Positions 5,829-13,521 of a DNA stretch of 33,218 bases are shown here, in pieces (within the stretch, counting starts at the first letter, position 1; every line of letters starts with the position of its first letter). The notes under the pieces are model-generated. The model had not been told where the DNA came from. It did not search any database and worked only from the letters and a program-made list of their open reading frames with translations. Both the position numbers and the translations under genes were made by a program. The DNA comes from CAYNFH01 sp964396385 (lineage in GTDB: Bacteria > Armatimonadota > Chthonomonadetes > Chthonomonadales > CAJBBX01), in the NCBI GenBank assembly GCA_964396385.1, contig CAYNFH010000042.1, forward strand, positions 1 through 33,218, given 5' to 3'.

Positions 5829-7202
5829 CTATGCTCCAGCGAGCGCGCTTGCGGCGCGGTCAACTACGGGATCATTGCCGGGCTGCGGGCTTCCGGCGTC
5901 CATCGCGACGTCCGGCTGGAGGCCCTTCCCCGCGAACTCCTGGCCGTCCGACGTCAGCAGCTTGCCCGCGGTAAGCGTCATCGCGGTGCCGTCGCGCAGA
6001 GTCACCAGCTTCTCAAAAACGGAGTCTCCAAAGGTGTGAGATCCTAGCAGCTTCGCTCCTGCCTTCTCCTTAAGTACCGAGGCCACCAGCTCGGCCGTAT
6101 TGGCCGTGCCGCCGTTAACCAGGACGGCAATGGGAGCGCGCCAACCCGCGCCCGCCGCGACGTCGATGGTCTCGTGGGTGTTGCCCTTGCGGACTACCGT
6201 GCCGACCGGTCCGCCCTTGGTGAGCTGGCTCAGCAGCTCCTGGGCGGCCTTCGGGAGGACTTCGGATCCGGACACGGGACCGCCGGAGTTATCCCGCAGG
6301 TCCAGCACCAGCCGCTTGCCCGCCGCTTGCTGCAGCGCAGCGGGAATGGCGGCCGCGGCCTTGTTGCTGAACTCCGTTACGCGCAGGTAGGCGGCGTCGC
6401 CGCCCAGGCTGCGGAACTCGACCGGGTCTACGGTGACCGTGGCGGTGGTCAGCTTCACCTTGATGGGCGTGGGGCTGCCCTTGCGCTCCAGGGTGAGCTC
6501 CATCGCCTTGCCGTCCTTGGCGTCCAGCAGGTCCAGTGCCTTGGTCAGCGTGATGCCCTCGGTGAAGCGCTTGGCGAGGTCCTTGACCTCGTTCTTCTTC
6601 TCCGCCTCGCTCTTGTTGCTGTTGCGGATACCATCCAGCTCGCTGCGCGGATCGTAGGCGATCACCCACTTACCATCCACGGAGGTGATGAGGTCGCCCG
6701 GCTGCATTCCGGCCTTGTCTGAGGGTCCCCCGATAGCGGGCGCCACCACCGCGAGCCGGCGGTAATCCACCCCGTTCTTCTGCTCCTTCACCACCGTCAC
6801 GGTCGCGCCGATGCCGGTGTAGGTGCCGTTGAGCTGGTCCTCCAGTTCTTTGAGCTGGGCCGGCTCCAGGAAGCGGGTGTGGGGGTCGTCCAGAGAGAGA
6901 AGCATGCGCTTAACCGCGCCGTTGCTCAGCTTGGCGTCGTTGTCCACGCGGTCCACGTAGTCACTCTTGATGTACTGGTAGACCGTCTGGAACGTCTCGC
7001 CGGGGCTGGAGTCGTCGCTCGCATCTGAGGCGGCCACCAGGTCCACGCCGCTGATCCCCTCCCCGCGCAGCGAGGTAAGCCGCGCGGAGCGATGCAGCGG
7101 ACCGGCGGCCACTCTGCGAAGCTGCCGCCCTCCGGCAAACGAGGCGCCGACGACCAGCGCCAGCGCCGCGATCAAGATCACAAACTTTAACGGACGGATC
7201 AC
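5829..7202 (-). CDS. S41-family pseudoprotease with PDZ domain
   Basis: The GTG start at 7202 is preceded by GGAGGG 5 nt away; the longer frame upstream crosses the promoter and is rejected. The 457-residue product has a membrane anchor (FVILIAALALVVGASFAGG, about 7-25) and a PDZ domain (about 126-260) enlarged by a charged insertion (183-212). A full S41 fold follows, including LDLRDNSGG (300-308). At the catalytic sites it reads NGGTANTAE (363-371) and HTFGDS, where the active neighbour has NENSASASE and HTFGKG. The nucleophile Ser is thus Asn368 and the base Lys is Asp393, still 25 residues apart. It should be inactive. It is the first gene of the operon with the active paralogue, so a role as partner, adaptor or regulator of that protease is a reasonable inference. 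Confidence 0.88.
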   Translation of the reverse strand: MIRPLKFVILIAALALVVGASFAGGRQLRRVAAGPLHRSARLTSLRGEGISGVDLVAASDASDDSSPGETFQTVYQYIKSDYVDRVDNDAKLSNGAVKRMLLSLDDPHTRFLEPAQLKELEDQLNGTYTGIGATVTVVKEQKNGVDYRRLAVVAPAIGGPSDKAGMQPGDLITSVDGKWVIAYDPRSELDGIRNSNKSEAEKKNEVKDLAKRFTEGITLTKALDLLDAKDGKAMELTLERKGSPTPIKVKLTTATVTVDPVEFRSLGGDAAYLRVTEFSNKAAAAIPAALQQAAGKRLVLDLRDNSGGPVSGSEVLPKAAQELLSQLTKGGPVGTVVRKGNTHETIDVAAGAGWRAPIAVLVNGGTANTAELVASVLKEKAGAKLLGSHTFGDSVFEKLVTLRDGTAMTLTAGKLLTSDGQEFAGKGLQPDVAMDAGSPQPGNDPVVDRAASALAGA

Positions 7203-7266
7203 ACTAGCCCTCCACCTGATACATGCACCACGCCGGCTATTTGTGGCATGGCGGGCGTAACACGTG

Positions 7267-7295
7267 ATTATACCATTGGCCCCTGGCAGTGTCAA
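7267..7295 (-). promoter_or_regulatory. Consensus sigma70 promoter of the S41 operon
   Basis: On the minus strand a perfect TTGACA (7290-7295), a 17-nt spacer and a perfect TATAAT (7267-7272). Transcription should start near 7260, leaving a leader of about 58 nt. A fully consensus promoter implies strong constitutive expression unless repressed. Confidence 0.93.
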
Positions 7296-7406
7296 AAGCC
7301 GCCAACAGCCGCTCAGACGCGTCCCACGGAGCCCGCTCGAAAGGATATACGGAGACAACACGCCGCTCTACGCCCGCCGCTTCCTACTATTCTCGGAATC
7401 TGCGCC

Positions 7407-7456
7407 CGAGTCCACGAAGGTGGACATTCTGTCTTTGTTGCAGCCACTTCAGTGGC
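7407..7456. repeat. REP-like dispersed element, copy 2
   Basis: CGAGTCCACGAAGGTGGACA, then TTCTGTCTTTGTTGCAGCC and the hairpin CCACTTCAGTGG, match copy 1 at 4312-4372. In the first stem (GTCCAC/GTGGAC versus GTCCGC/GCGGAC) both arms changed together. Confidence 0.8.
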
Positions 7457-7543
7457 CTACTCCTAGTCTACGGAGGACTCGTCTCCCACCCGCACGAATC
7501 CCAGGCACAGCATGCAACCCGCATCTGGAAGGAGCCTGACCTC

Positions 7544-8401
7544 GTGAAGATTGGCCTGCGTATTCCCGGCACCGCCCGCTCGATGCCGTTCCCCGACTTC
7601 TGCCGCTGGTGCAAGGAGAGCGGCTTCGACGGCGTCGACGTAGGACAGATGACGCCGGAACTCCGGCAGGCGGTCGATTCCGCCGGTCTGGAGATCGGCA
7701 CGTCGGACCTGAGCAGCCTGGGCGGACTCTTCGGTACCGACGAGGAGGCGCACAAGGCCATCTCGTCCGCCCGGTCGGCCATCGACGCCGCCGTGGCAAA
7801 CGGCGTCACGAAGCTCTTCACGGTCCTCATACCGGGCGAGCCGTCCAGGGGGCGAGCCGCCAACTTCAACCGACTTAAAGAGACGTTCGGCGAGGTCGTC
7901 GCTTATGCCCAGAGTAAGGGCGCGCGGATCGCGGTCGAAGGTTGGCCCGGACCGGAGCCGTACTACGGCGCCATCGCGGTCACTCCGGAGACCGTTCGCG
8001 CTCTGCTGGAGGCCTTTTCCTCGGACTCCCTGTGCCTTAACTACGATCCCAGCCACCTCATCCGAATCGGGGTAGACTACCTGCGCTTCCTGCGAGAGTT
8101 CGGACGCAAGGTCATCCACTGCCACGGCAAAGACACCATGTTCGACAGCGAGGCGCTCTACCTCCACGGCAGCCTCGGTCCCACCTTCGGCCGCGCCAAG
8201 GCGTTCGGTGAGGACTGGTGGCGCTACACCATTCCGGGCGAGGGACAGGCAGATTGGAGCAAGATCTGTGCCGAGCTGGACTCCATCGGCTACGATGGCT
8301 TCATCAGCGTGGAGCTGGAGGACTTCCGCTACCACCGGACGTGGGAAGCGGAGTCGGAGGGACTGCTCCGCGCGCGCCAGCACCTGGCGCGTTTCGCGTG
8401 A
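7544..8401 (+). CDS. Sugar phosphate isomerase/epimerase, AP endonuclease 2-type TIM barrel
   Basis: The GTG at 7544 is preceded by GAAGGAG at a 9-nt spacing, giving 285 residues that begin VKIGLRIPG; the longer frame upstream runs through the REP element. Features of xylose isomerase-like TIM barrels are visible: repeated strand-helix units, GFDGVDVG near the start, IAVEGWPG (metal-ligand Glu), NYDPSHL (Asp and His ligands), VIHCHGKD (His and Asp) and GYDGFISVELED near the end (last Glu). These match the divalent-metal site of the family. Members include sugar and inositol epimerases, isomerases and dehydratase-like enzymes, and the substrate cannot be told from sequence. The next gene, a lipoprotein, follows after 64 nt. 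Confidence 0.85.
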   Translation: MKIGLRIPGTARSMPFPDFCRWCKESGFDGVDVGQMTPELRQAVDSAGLEIGTSDLSSLGGLFGTDEEAHKAISSARSAIDAAVANGVTKLFTVLIPGEPSRGRAANFNRLKETFGEVVAYAQSKGARIAVEGWPGPEPYYGAIAVTPETVRALLEAFSSDSLCLNYDPSHLIRIGVDYLRFLREFGRKVIHCHGKDTMFDSEALYLHGSLGPTFGRAKAFGEDWWRYTIPGEGQADWSKICAELDSIGYDGFISVELEDFRYHRTWEAESEGLLRARQHLARFA

Positions 8402-8465
8402 AAGGCGGAACTCACCTACCGCATAGTACGTTCTCTTCTCGGATGACCGACTGGAAAGGACACTG

Positions 8466-8747
8466 ATGACCTTGAGGCGCTGTATGTCGGCACTGGCCGC
8501 GTTTGCCGCTCTGGCTCTCCTGGCGGGGTGCGATCTGGTGCAGACCGAGGACCGCAGCGTGGCCCCGCGGGGTGCCGAACAGAGGGCCGCTACCGCGGAT
8601 CAGAGCAACCCGTCCGGCTATGCGGAGGCCACGCCCATGGCCGGCGCTCCGGACAAGGGCGAAGCCCGAACCGGCGAAGGCACCCTTGCCGGCACCGCCC
8701 GCCCGAGGCCGGGCGGCACAGACACTGGAATGGTCGGTGGCCGCTAG
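8466..8747 (+). CDS. Small lipoprotein
   Basis: The 93-residue product starts MTLRRCMSALAAFAALALLAGC. The basic N-terminus, hydrophobic core and lipobox LAGC predict signal peptidase II cleavage and lipidation at Cys22. The mature part is short, polar and rich in Gly, Ala, Pro, Thr and charged residues, with no recognisable domain, and is probably disordered. GGAAAGGA lies about 8 nt upstream of the ATG. Its end overlaps the likely start of the nucleotidyltransferase gene by 11 nt, so the two are probably translated together. I do not recognise the family. Confidence 0.75.
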   Translation: MTLRRCMSALAAFAALALLAGCDLVQTEDRSVAPRGAEQRAATADQSNPSGYAEATPMAGAPDKGEARTGEGTLAGTARPRPGGTDTGMVGGR

Positions 8748-9582
8748 CCCGGACCGGGCTATCGTACCGGCGGCCGGTCTCGGCACACGGCTCCGGCCCC
8801 TGACCGAGGCAATTCCGAAGGAGATGCTCCCGCTGGGCCGTAAGCCGGTGCTGGAGCACGTGGTGGAGGAGCTGCGGTCGGCCGGAGTAGTGCGAATACT
8901 CTTCGTGATCGCGCCTGGCAAAGAGATGATCCGCGCCTACTTCGGCGACGGCGGCCGCCTCGGTGTCCGCTGCGACTACGCCATCCAGGGGCAGATGAAG
9001 GGCCTGGGCGATGCCGTGCTTCGCGGGGAAGAGTGGTCGGAAGGCCGGCCCTTGGTGGTCGCATTCGGCGATTGCGTAATTGAGCCTGCCGGCGGGGAGC
9101 CCCTCTCCCGGCTGGTCCGGACGCACGAGCAGGAGGGCTCGGGCGCTACGGTGCTGGCCCAGCGCGTTCCGCGCGAGCGCACTTCCCGGTATGGGATCCT
9201 GGCCCCGGCGGGCGAGCCGCGCGCGACCGACGAATCCTCTGAGCCTTTCCCCCTGGTGGACATCGTGGAGAAGCCCCCGCCCGCGGAGGCGCCGAGCGAC
9301 CTCGCGGTGGCGGCACGGTGGGTTCTCGATTCCCACATCTTTGCGTATCTTCGCGCCGCGCGGCCCGGCCCGGACGGTGAGGTCAACCTGACAGAGCCGG
9401 TCCGCGCAATGATCCGGGACGGAGCCAGCGCCTGGGGCGTGCCCCTGCTCCCGGGCGAAGCTCGACGCGACATCGGCGGGTGGGACACCTACCTGACGGC
9501 CGCAGCGCTCGCGGCCGCACGGGATCCGGAGCATGGCGAGACCGTGCGGGAGGCCCTGCGCAGCGAGTGGGACTGCCGGTGA
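8737..9582 (+). CDS. galU: Nucleotidyltransferase, UTP-glucose-1-phosphate uridylyltransferase-like
   Basis: The product, about 281 residues, carries the GalU signature at its start: AIVPAAGLGTRLRPLTEAIP, then KEMLPLGRKPVLEHVVEEL (nucleotide-binding loop and the Lys that contacts phosphates). Later segments include GLGDAVLRGE, VVAFGDCVIEP (metal-binding Asp), RYGILAP, VDIVEKPPP and GEVNLTEPVRAMI, all in the GalU order. It should make UDP-glucose, or a related NDP-sugar, in the cytoplasm. No ATG is available. GTG 8737 is chosen because the conserved strand begins shortly after it, but its Shine-Dalgarno is weak. It overlaps the next gene by GTGA, so the two are translationally coupled. Confidence 0.85.
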   Translation: MAASPDRAIVPAAGLGTRLRPLTEAIPKEMLPLGRKPVLEHVVEELRSAGVVRILFVIAPGKEMIRAYFGDGGRLGVRCDYAIQGQMKGLGDAVLRGEEWSEGRPLVVAFGDCVIEPAGGEPLSRLVRTHEQEGSGATVLAQRVPRERTSRYGILAPAGEPRATDESSEPFPLVDIVEKPPPAEAPSDLAVAARWVLDSHIFAYLRAARPGPDGEVNLTEPVRAMIRDGASAWGVPLLPGEARRDIGGWDTYLTAAALAAARDPEHGETVREALRSEWDCR

Positions 9583-10598
9583 AGGCCATCATCATCGCCG
9601 GCGGGCTAGGCACCCGGCTCTATCCCCTCACCTACAGCCGGCCCAAGCACCTCCTTCCCGTCGCCAACCGCCCGTTTCTGGAGTACCAGGTGGCGCTTCT
9701 CCGGCGACACGGAGTTGGCGAGGTTATCTTTGCCACCAACTACATGGCGGACCGCATCGAGGCACACTTCGGAGACGGCGTCGCGTTCGGCATATCCATG
9801 CGCTACGCCCTGGAGTCGGAGCCCCTGGGAACGGCGGGCGCCATCCGGAACGCCGCGGCGCTCGCGCCGGGAGAAACGGTGCTGGTGCTGAACGGCGACA
9901 TCCTCACGGACTTCGATCTCTCTGCCGTCATCGCGTTCCACCGGAAGCGGGAGGCAGTCGCAACTATCGCGCTGAGGCCGGTCGCGCGCCCGCACACCTT
10001 CGGCGTGGTGGAGACGGACGACGCAGGGCGTGTACTCGGGTGGCGGGAGCCGAGCGAGGCGGAGAAGAAGCGGATCGCCGAAGAGGGTGGTCCGCCAACC
10101 GGCGAAACGGACTACATTAACGCGGGCATCTACCTGCTGGAGCCCTCCGTTCTCGGGGCTATTCCGACGGGAAGGCCAGTATCCATCGAGCGAGAGACAT
10201 TCCCGGCTCTGATCTCTAGAGGCGCGACGGTTTATGGCACGGTGCCAAACGGCTTCTGGCTGGACATCGGCCGCCCGGACCAGTACCTGGCCGCTAACGC
10301 CGCCGTGCTGACGGGCACAGTGAGCACCGACGTTCCCTTCCTCCAGGTCGGCCCGGACGCCGAGTTGTATGGCTCCGCCCGCATAGATGCGGACACGGCT
10401 ATCGGCCCGGGAGCACGCGTCGGCCCGGGGAGCGAGCTGAACGGCTGCTTGCTGCTCGCCGGCGCGTCTGTGGGCGCAAATGCCAGGCTTCAAGGTACCA
10501 TTCTGGACGACGGCGCGGCCGTAGCGGACGACGTGCGGGCCGGCCCGGGCACCGTCCTGGGCGCCGGTTCTGTCGTGACCCGCGGCAGCAGGCTCTGA
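9579..10598 (+). CDS. NDP-sugar pyrophosphorylase with left-handed beta-helix tail
   Basis: The GTG at 9579 overlaps the previous stop (GTGA). The 339-residue protein starts VKAIIIAGGLGTRLYPLTYS with RPKHLLPVANRP following (nucleotide-binding loop plus the Lys). It has LGTAGAIRNA, LVLNGDILTDFD (NGD, 105-107), DYINAGIYLLEP and the late motif GFWLDIGRPDQY, all typical of the glucose-1-phosphate thymidylyl/mannose-1-phosphate guanylyltransferase superfamily. From about 250 on it has hexapeptide-type repeats (DADTAIGPGARVGPG, GCLLLAGASVG) forming a beta-helix. This arrangement is common in ManC/GlmU-like or GDP-mannose-type enzymes. The exact sugar is uncertain. It is the second of three such genes in a row. 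Confidence 0.85.
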   Translation: MKAIIIAGGLGTRLYPLTYSRPKHLLPVANRPFLEYQVALLRRHGVGEVIFATNYMADRIEAHFGDGVAFGISMRYALESEPLGTAGAIRNAAALAPGETVLVLNGDILTDFDLSAVIAFHRKREAVATIALRPVARPHTFGVVETDDAGRVLGWREPSEAEKKRIAEEGGPPTGETDYINAGIYLLEPSVLGAIPTGRPVSIERETFPALISRGATVYGTVPNGFWLDIGRPDQYLAANAAVLTGTVSTDVPFLQVGPDAELYGSARIDADTAIGPGARVGPGSELNGCLLLAGASVGANARLQGTILDDGAAVADDVRAGPGTVLGAGSVVTRGSRL

Positions 10599-10645
10599 TT
10601 CCGACTGTCAACTTTCAACCTTCAACCGGTCTTGGAGTTTTCCGC

Positions 10646-11698
10646 ATGAAAGCCATGATCCTCGCGGCCGGAGTCGGCTCCCGGCTCGATCCGCTCACCC
10701 GCAATCTTCCCAAGCCGCTGGTACCCATCGTCAATCGCCCCGTAATGGAGCACATCATCGAGCTGCTCCGACAGCACAGCTTTACGGACATCATGGTCAA
10801 CGTCCACTATCTGGGCGACCAGATCGTGGACTACTTCGGCGACGGGAAGCGGCTGGGGGTCAACATCCACTGGTCCAAGGAAGACCAGCTCTGGGGCGAC
10901 GCCGGCAGCGTCAAGCGGGTCGAGGACTTCTTAAAGGACGAGACCTTCATCGTGGTCGGCGGGGACGACCTGGCGGACATCGACCTGACCAAGCTGATTA
11001 AGACCCATAGAGACAAGAAGGCGCTCTCTACCATCGCCCTTTCACTCGTGGATGATCCGTCGGAATACGGCATCGTACTCACCAACGAGGAGGGCCGCAT
11101 CACCCGGTTTCTGGAGAAGCCCAAAGGCGAAGTAATCTTCTCCAACCAGGCCAACACGGGCGTGTACGTGTTTGAGCCGGAGGTCTTCGAGCTCATCCCG
11201 CGCGGCACCTTCTACCTCTTCGGCAAGCAGTTCTTCCCGCAGATGCTGGCCCAGAACCGCCCGCTCTACGGTCACCTGACCGCGAGCTACTGGAAGGATG
11301 TGGGCAATCTGGAGGTGTACCAGCAGACCCACATCGACGCGCTGGCGGGGCGCGTCTCCATCAAGTTCCCGATGCAGGAGGTGCGCAAGTACGTGTGGAT
11401 AGGCGAGAACGTGGAGATAGACCCTACCGCGGAAATAGGCTATCCCGTCGCCATCGGCAACAACTGCCGCATCGAGTCCGGTGCACGCGTGCTGGAGAAC
11501 ACCGTTCTGGGCAACGGCTGCGCCGTGGAGATGGGCGCGGTGGTGAAGGACTGCATCTTCTGGGATAACGCCGTGGCCATGCGCGACACGTGGCTGGAGC
11601 GGTGCGTGGTGGGCCGCGGCTGCCGGGTAAAGACCAACGCGGCCATCTTCGATGGCGTCATCGTCAACCCCCTCCGCAAGGACGAACAGGGAGGATGA
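10646..11698 (+). CDS. NDP-sugar pyrophosphorylase with beta-helix tail (third paralogue)
   Basis: This 350-residue protein starts MKAMILAAGVGSRLDPLTRN and LPKPLVPIVNRPVMEHIIELL, the nucleotidyltransferase loop. Where paralogues have LGTAGALK it reads WGDAGSVKRVEDF, and in place of the NGD motif it has VGGDDLADIDL, so the substrate pocket probably differs from its neighbour. QANTGVYVFEPEV and SYWKDVGNLEVY follow. Residues from about 255 are hexapeptide repeats (IDPTAEIGYPVAIGNN, ARVLENTVLGNG) ending in a modified tail. It starts 47 nt after the previous gene, a gap with a short TTCAACC-like tandem. Mannose-1-phosphate guanylyl- or glucose-1-phosphate transferase activity is likely; the sugar is not determined. 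Confidence 0.85.
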   Translation: MKAMILAAGVGSRLDPLTRNLPKPLVPIVNRPVMEHIIELLRQHSFTDIMVNVHYLGDQIVDYFGDGKRLGVNIHWSKEDQLWGDAGSVKRVEDFLKDETFIVVGGDDLADIDLTKLIKTHRDKKALSTIALSLVDDPSEYGIVLTNEEGRITRFLEKPKGEVIFSNQANTGVYVFEPEVFELIPRGTFYLFGKQFFPQMLAQNRPLYGHLTASYWKDVGNLEVYQQTHIDALAGRVSIKFPMQEVRKYVWIGENVEIDPTAEIGYPVAIGNNCRIESGARVLENTVLGNGCAVEMGAVVKDCIFWDNAVAMRDTWLERCVVGRGCRVKTNAAIFDGVIVNPLRKDEQGG

Positions 11699-11701
11699 TC
11701 T

Positions 11702-11782
11702 TCACCACAGAGGACGCGGAGGACACAGTCCGCCGCCTCTATGGTTATTCATCGCGGGTCTATGGCTGTTGGTGGTGAGTTT
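11702..11782. repeat. Degenerate inverted repeat of the CACCACAGAGG type
   Basis: CACCACAGAGGACGCGGAGG near the left end and GTTGGTGGTGAG at the right end look like the decayed arms of a widespread intergenic inverted repeat. The right arm supplies the sequence just before the acyl-CoA dehydrogenase start. Confidence 0.5.
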
Positions 11783-13369
11783 ATGGTGCGGCCGCCGGCC
11801 CCGGAGGAGGTGCTCACCCCGGAGCGGCTGGACACCGATACCCGCCTGATGGCGGAATCCGCCGCGGACTTCCTGCGCGGCGAGGTGCTGCCGGCCGCCG
11901 ACCGCATTGAGGCGAAGGAGCCCGGGCTCATGGAGTCCCTGCTCCTCAAGGCGGGCGAGCTGGGCCTCCTGGGCACGGACATCCCCGAGCAGTACGGCGG
12001 TCTCGGGCTCGCCAAGAGCGCCAGCGCCCGCATCGCGGAGGCGCTCGCGGCGGAGCCCGCCTTCGCCGTCTCCCACAGCGTCCACTCCACTGTCGCCGCC
12101 CTTCCCCTGGTCTTCTTCGGCACTGCGGAGCAGAAGGCGCGCTACCTGCCCTGCCTGGCCTCCGGCGAGATCATTGGCGCGTACGCCCTGAGCGAATCCC
12201 AGTCCGCCTCGGACGCCCTCAACATGCGCACGCGGGCCGTGCCCCAGCCGGACGGCTCCTTCCTGCTGAGCGGCGAGAAGATGTGGATCACCAACGCCGC
12301 GTTCGGCGGCCTCTTCACCGTCTTCGCGAAGGTGGACGACGCCGTGACGGCCTTCCTGGTGGAGCGGGACACGCCCGGCCTAGCCATCAGCCGCGAAGAG
12401 CACAAGCTCGGCCTCAAAGGCTCCTCCACCTGCCGCCTCCTCCTGGACGACGTGCGTGTGCCGGCTGAGAATCTCCTGGGCGCCGCGGGCGATGGCGGCC
12501 GGATCGCGCTGAACGTGCTCAACGTCGGCCGCTTCAAGATCGCCGCGAGCGCCGTGGGGCAGAGCAAGAACCTCCTGGGCATCGCCACCCGGTACGCGAA
12601 GCAGCGCCACGCCTTCGGCAAGCCTATCGCTGAGTTCGGCCTCATCCAACAGAAGCTGGCCACCATGGCGGCCCGTACCTTCGCCGCCGAATCGATGCTC
12701 TACCGCGTCGCGGGTCTCCTGGACACCGCGTTCGCGGGTATCGATCCGGAAGCGGCCGACGCCACGGAGCGGTACCGCCAGGCCGCGCAGGAGTACGCCA
12801 TCGAATGCGCGTTGATCAAGGTCTACTGCACGGAAGCGCTGGACTACGTGGCGGACGAGTGCCTGCAGATCCACGGCGGCTACGGCTACACGGAGGAGTA
12901 TCCCGCCGCCCGCGCCTGGCGCGACGCCCGCGTCACCCGCATCTACGAAGGCACTAACGAGATCAACCGCCTCAACATCGTCTCCCTCCTCCAGAAGCGC
13001 CTTGAATCCGGCCGTCCCACGCTGGCGGACACGGATAGCGCAAAAGCCGGACGCCTAATATCGACGATTCGCGCTCCACTTCAAGACGAATGGCGCTCAG
13101 CAGTTAGTAGTTTCACCAGCCTTACGGACTCCCAACAGATCTGCGCCGGTCTGGCGGATCTGGTCATTGTGCTATTTGCAGAGGAGAGCGTGGCGATCCG
13201 CGGCGAGAACCGTGAACCGGCGGCCTCGCTGATTCTTGACCGAATTCGCGCCGAGGTCGATTCATCACTACTTAATCGCGTCCGGTACTTGGCATCGGGA
13301 GATGCCCTAGCCAATGACCGGTTCATCGCTGAAGCTGTTCTCGACCGTGACGGCTACCCGTGGGCCTGA
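11783..13369 (+). CDS. Acyl-CoA dehydrogenase
   Basis: The ATG at 11783 gives 528 residues; in-frame ATGs at 11741 and 11762 lie in a repeat and are less likely. Conserved acyl-CoA dehydrogenase blocks occur in order: IPEQYGGLGLAKSASARIAE, YALSESQSASDALNMRT (FAD/substrate signature), MWITNA, KLGLKGSSTCRLLLDDVRVP, RHAFGKPIAEFGLIQ, CLQIHGGYGYTEEY and RIYEGTNEINRLNI. The Glu of YEGT is the catalytic base position of medium- and short-chain enzymes. Some 130 residues follow the usual end, a helical extension like that in very-long-chain or FadE-like members. It is a flavoenzyme of fatty-acid or branched-chain acyl-CoA oxidation. It precedes the 2-oxoacid dehydrogenase operon, consistent with branched-chain degradation, but a promoter separates them. 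Confidence 0.92.
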   Translation: MVRPPAPEEVLTPERLDTDTRLMAESAADFLRGEVLPAADRIEAKEPGLMESLLLKAGELGLLGTDIPEQYGGLGLAKSASARIAEALAAEPAFAVSHSVHSTVAALPLVFFGTAEQKARYLPCLASGEIIGAYALSESQSASDALNMRTRAVPQPDGSFLLSGEKMWITNAAFGGLFTVFAKVDDAVTAFLVERDTPGLAISREEHKLGLKGSSTCRLLLDDVRVPAENLLGAAGDGGRIALNVLNVGRFKIAASAVGQSKNLLGIATRYAKQRHAFGKPIAEFGLIQQKLATMAARTFAAESMLYRVAGLLDTAFAGIDPEAADATERYRQAAQEYAIECALIKVYCTEALDYVADECLQIHGGYGYTEEYPAARAWRDARVTRIYEGTNEINRLNIVSLLQKRLESGRPTLADTDSAKAGRLISTIRAPLQDEWRSAVSSFTSLTDSQQICAGLADLVIVLFAEESVAIRGENREPAASLILDRIRAEVDSSLLNRVRYLASGDALANDRFIAEAVLDRDGYPWA

Positions 13370-13399
13370 GGCCGCCCCGATCCCGGCACGTTCACCGCC

Positions 13400-13428
13400 T
13401 TGACACCGTATTCTGATTAGCCGATAAT
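13400..13428 (+). promoter_or_regulatory. Sigma70 promoter of the E1-E2 operon
   Basis: TTGACA (13400-13405), a 17-nt spacer and GATAAT (13423-13428) give a near-consensus promoter about 85 nt upstream of the E1 start. Confidence 0.85.
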
Positions 13429-13431
13429 CAG
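13413..13431. promoter_or_regulatory. Operator-like inverted repeat overlapping the -10 box
   Basis: CTGATTA and TAATCAG are perfect 7-bp inverted arms around GCCGA. The right arm covers most of the -10 box and the left arm lies in the spacer, a position where a dimeric repressor would block polymerase. Confidence 0.65.
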
Positions 13432-13469
13432 GTCGAGGGCGCACCCGAACTCCGCGCTCCAGCCCCGAT

Positions 13470-13497
13470 CACCTGAACGCCTGAACACCTGAACGCC
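13470..13497. repeat. Short tandem repeat CACCTGAACG
   Basis: Three degenerate 9-nt units (ACCTGAACG, CCTGAACAC, CTGAACGCC) lie between the promoter and the E1 start. Confidence 0.7.
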
Positions 13498-13521
13498 TTT
13501 CTGGGAGAAGGAGCCGCCACG

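Larger units (their letters stand above)
7203..7543. other. Divergent intergenic region (341 nt)
   Basis: It separates the S41 operon (minus) from the sugar isomerase-like gene (plus). It contains the consensus minus-strand promoter at 7267-7295, a 5' leader of about 60 nt, and a REP-like element near 7407-7456. No clear plus-strand promoter is seen. Confidence 0.7.

Noticed and set aside
4237..6039. 600-codon plus-strand frame opposite the S41 genes
   Set aside because: It is an antisense shadow: the minus strand encodes clear S41 proteases with conserved residues.
5829..7202. Active S41 protease
   Set aside because: Both the Ser and Lys positions are replaced (Asn368, Asp393) in otherwise well-aligned blocks.
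8503..8736. N-terminal extension of the GalU-like protein
   Set aside because: The extension overlaps the lipoprotein gene in another frame and is not part of the GalU fold.
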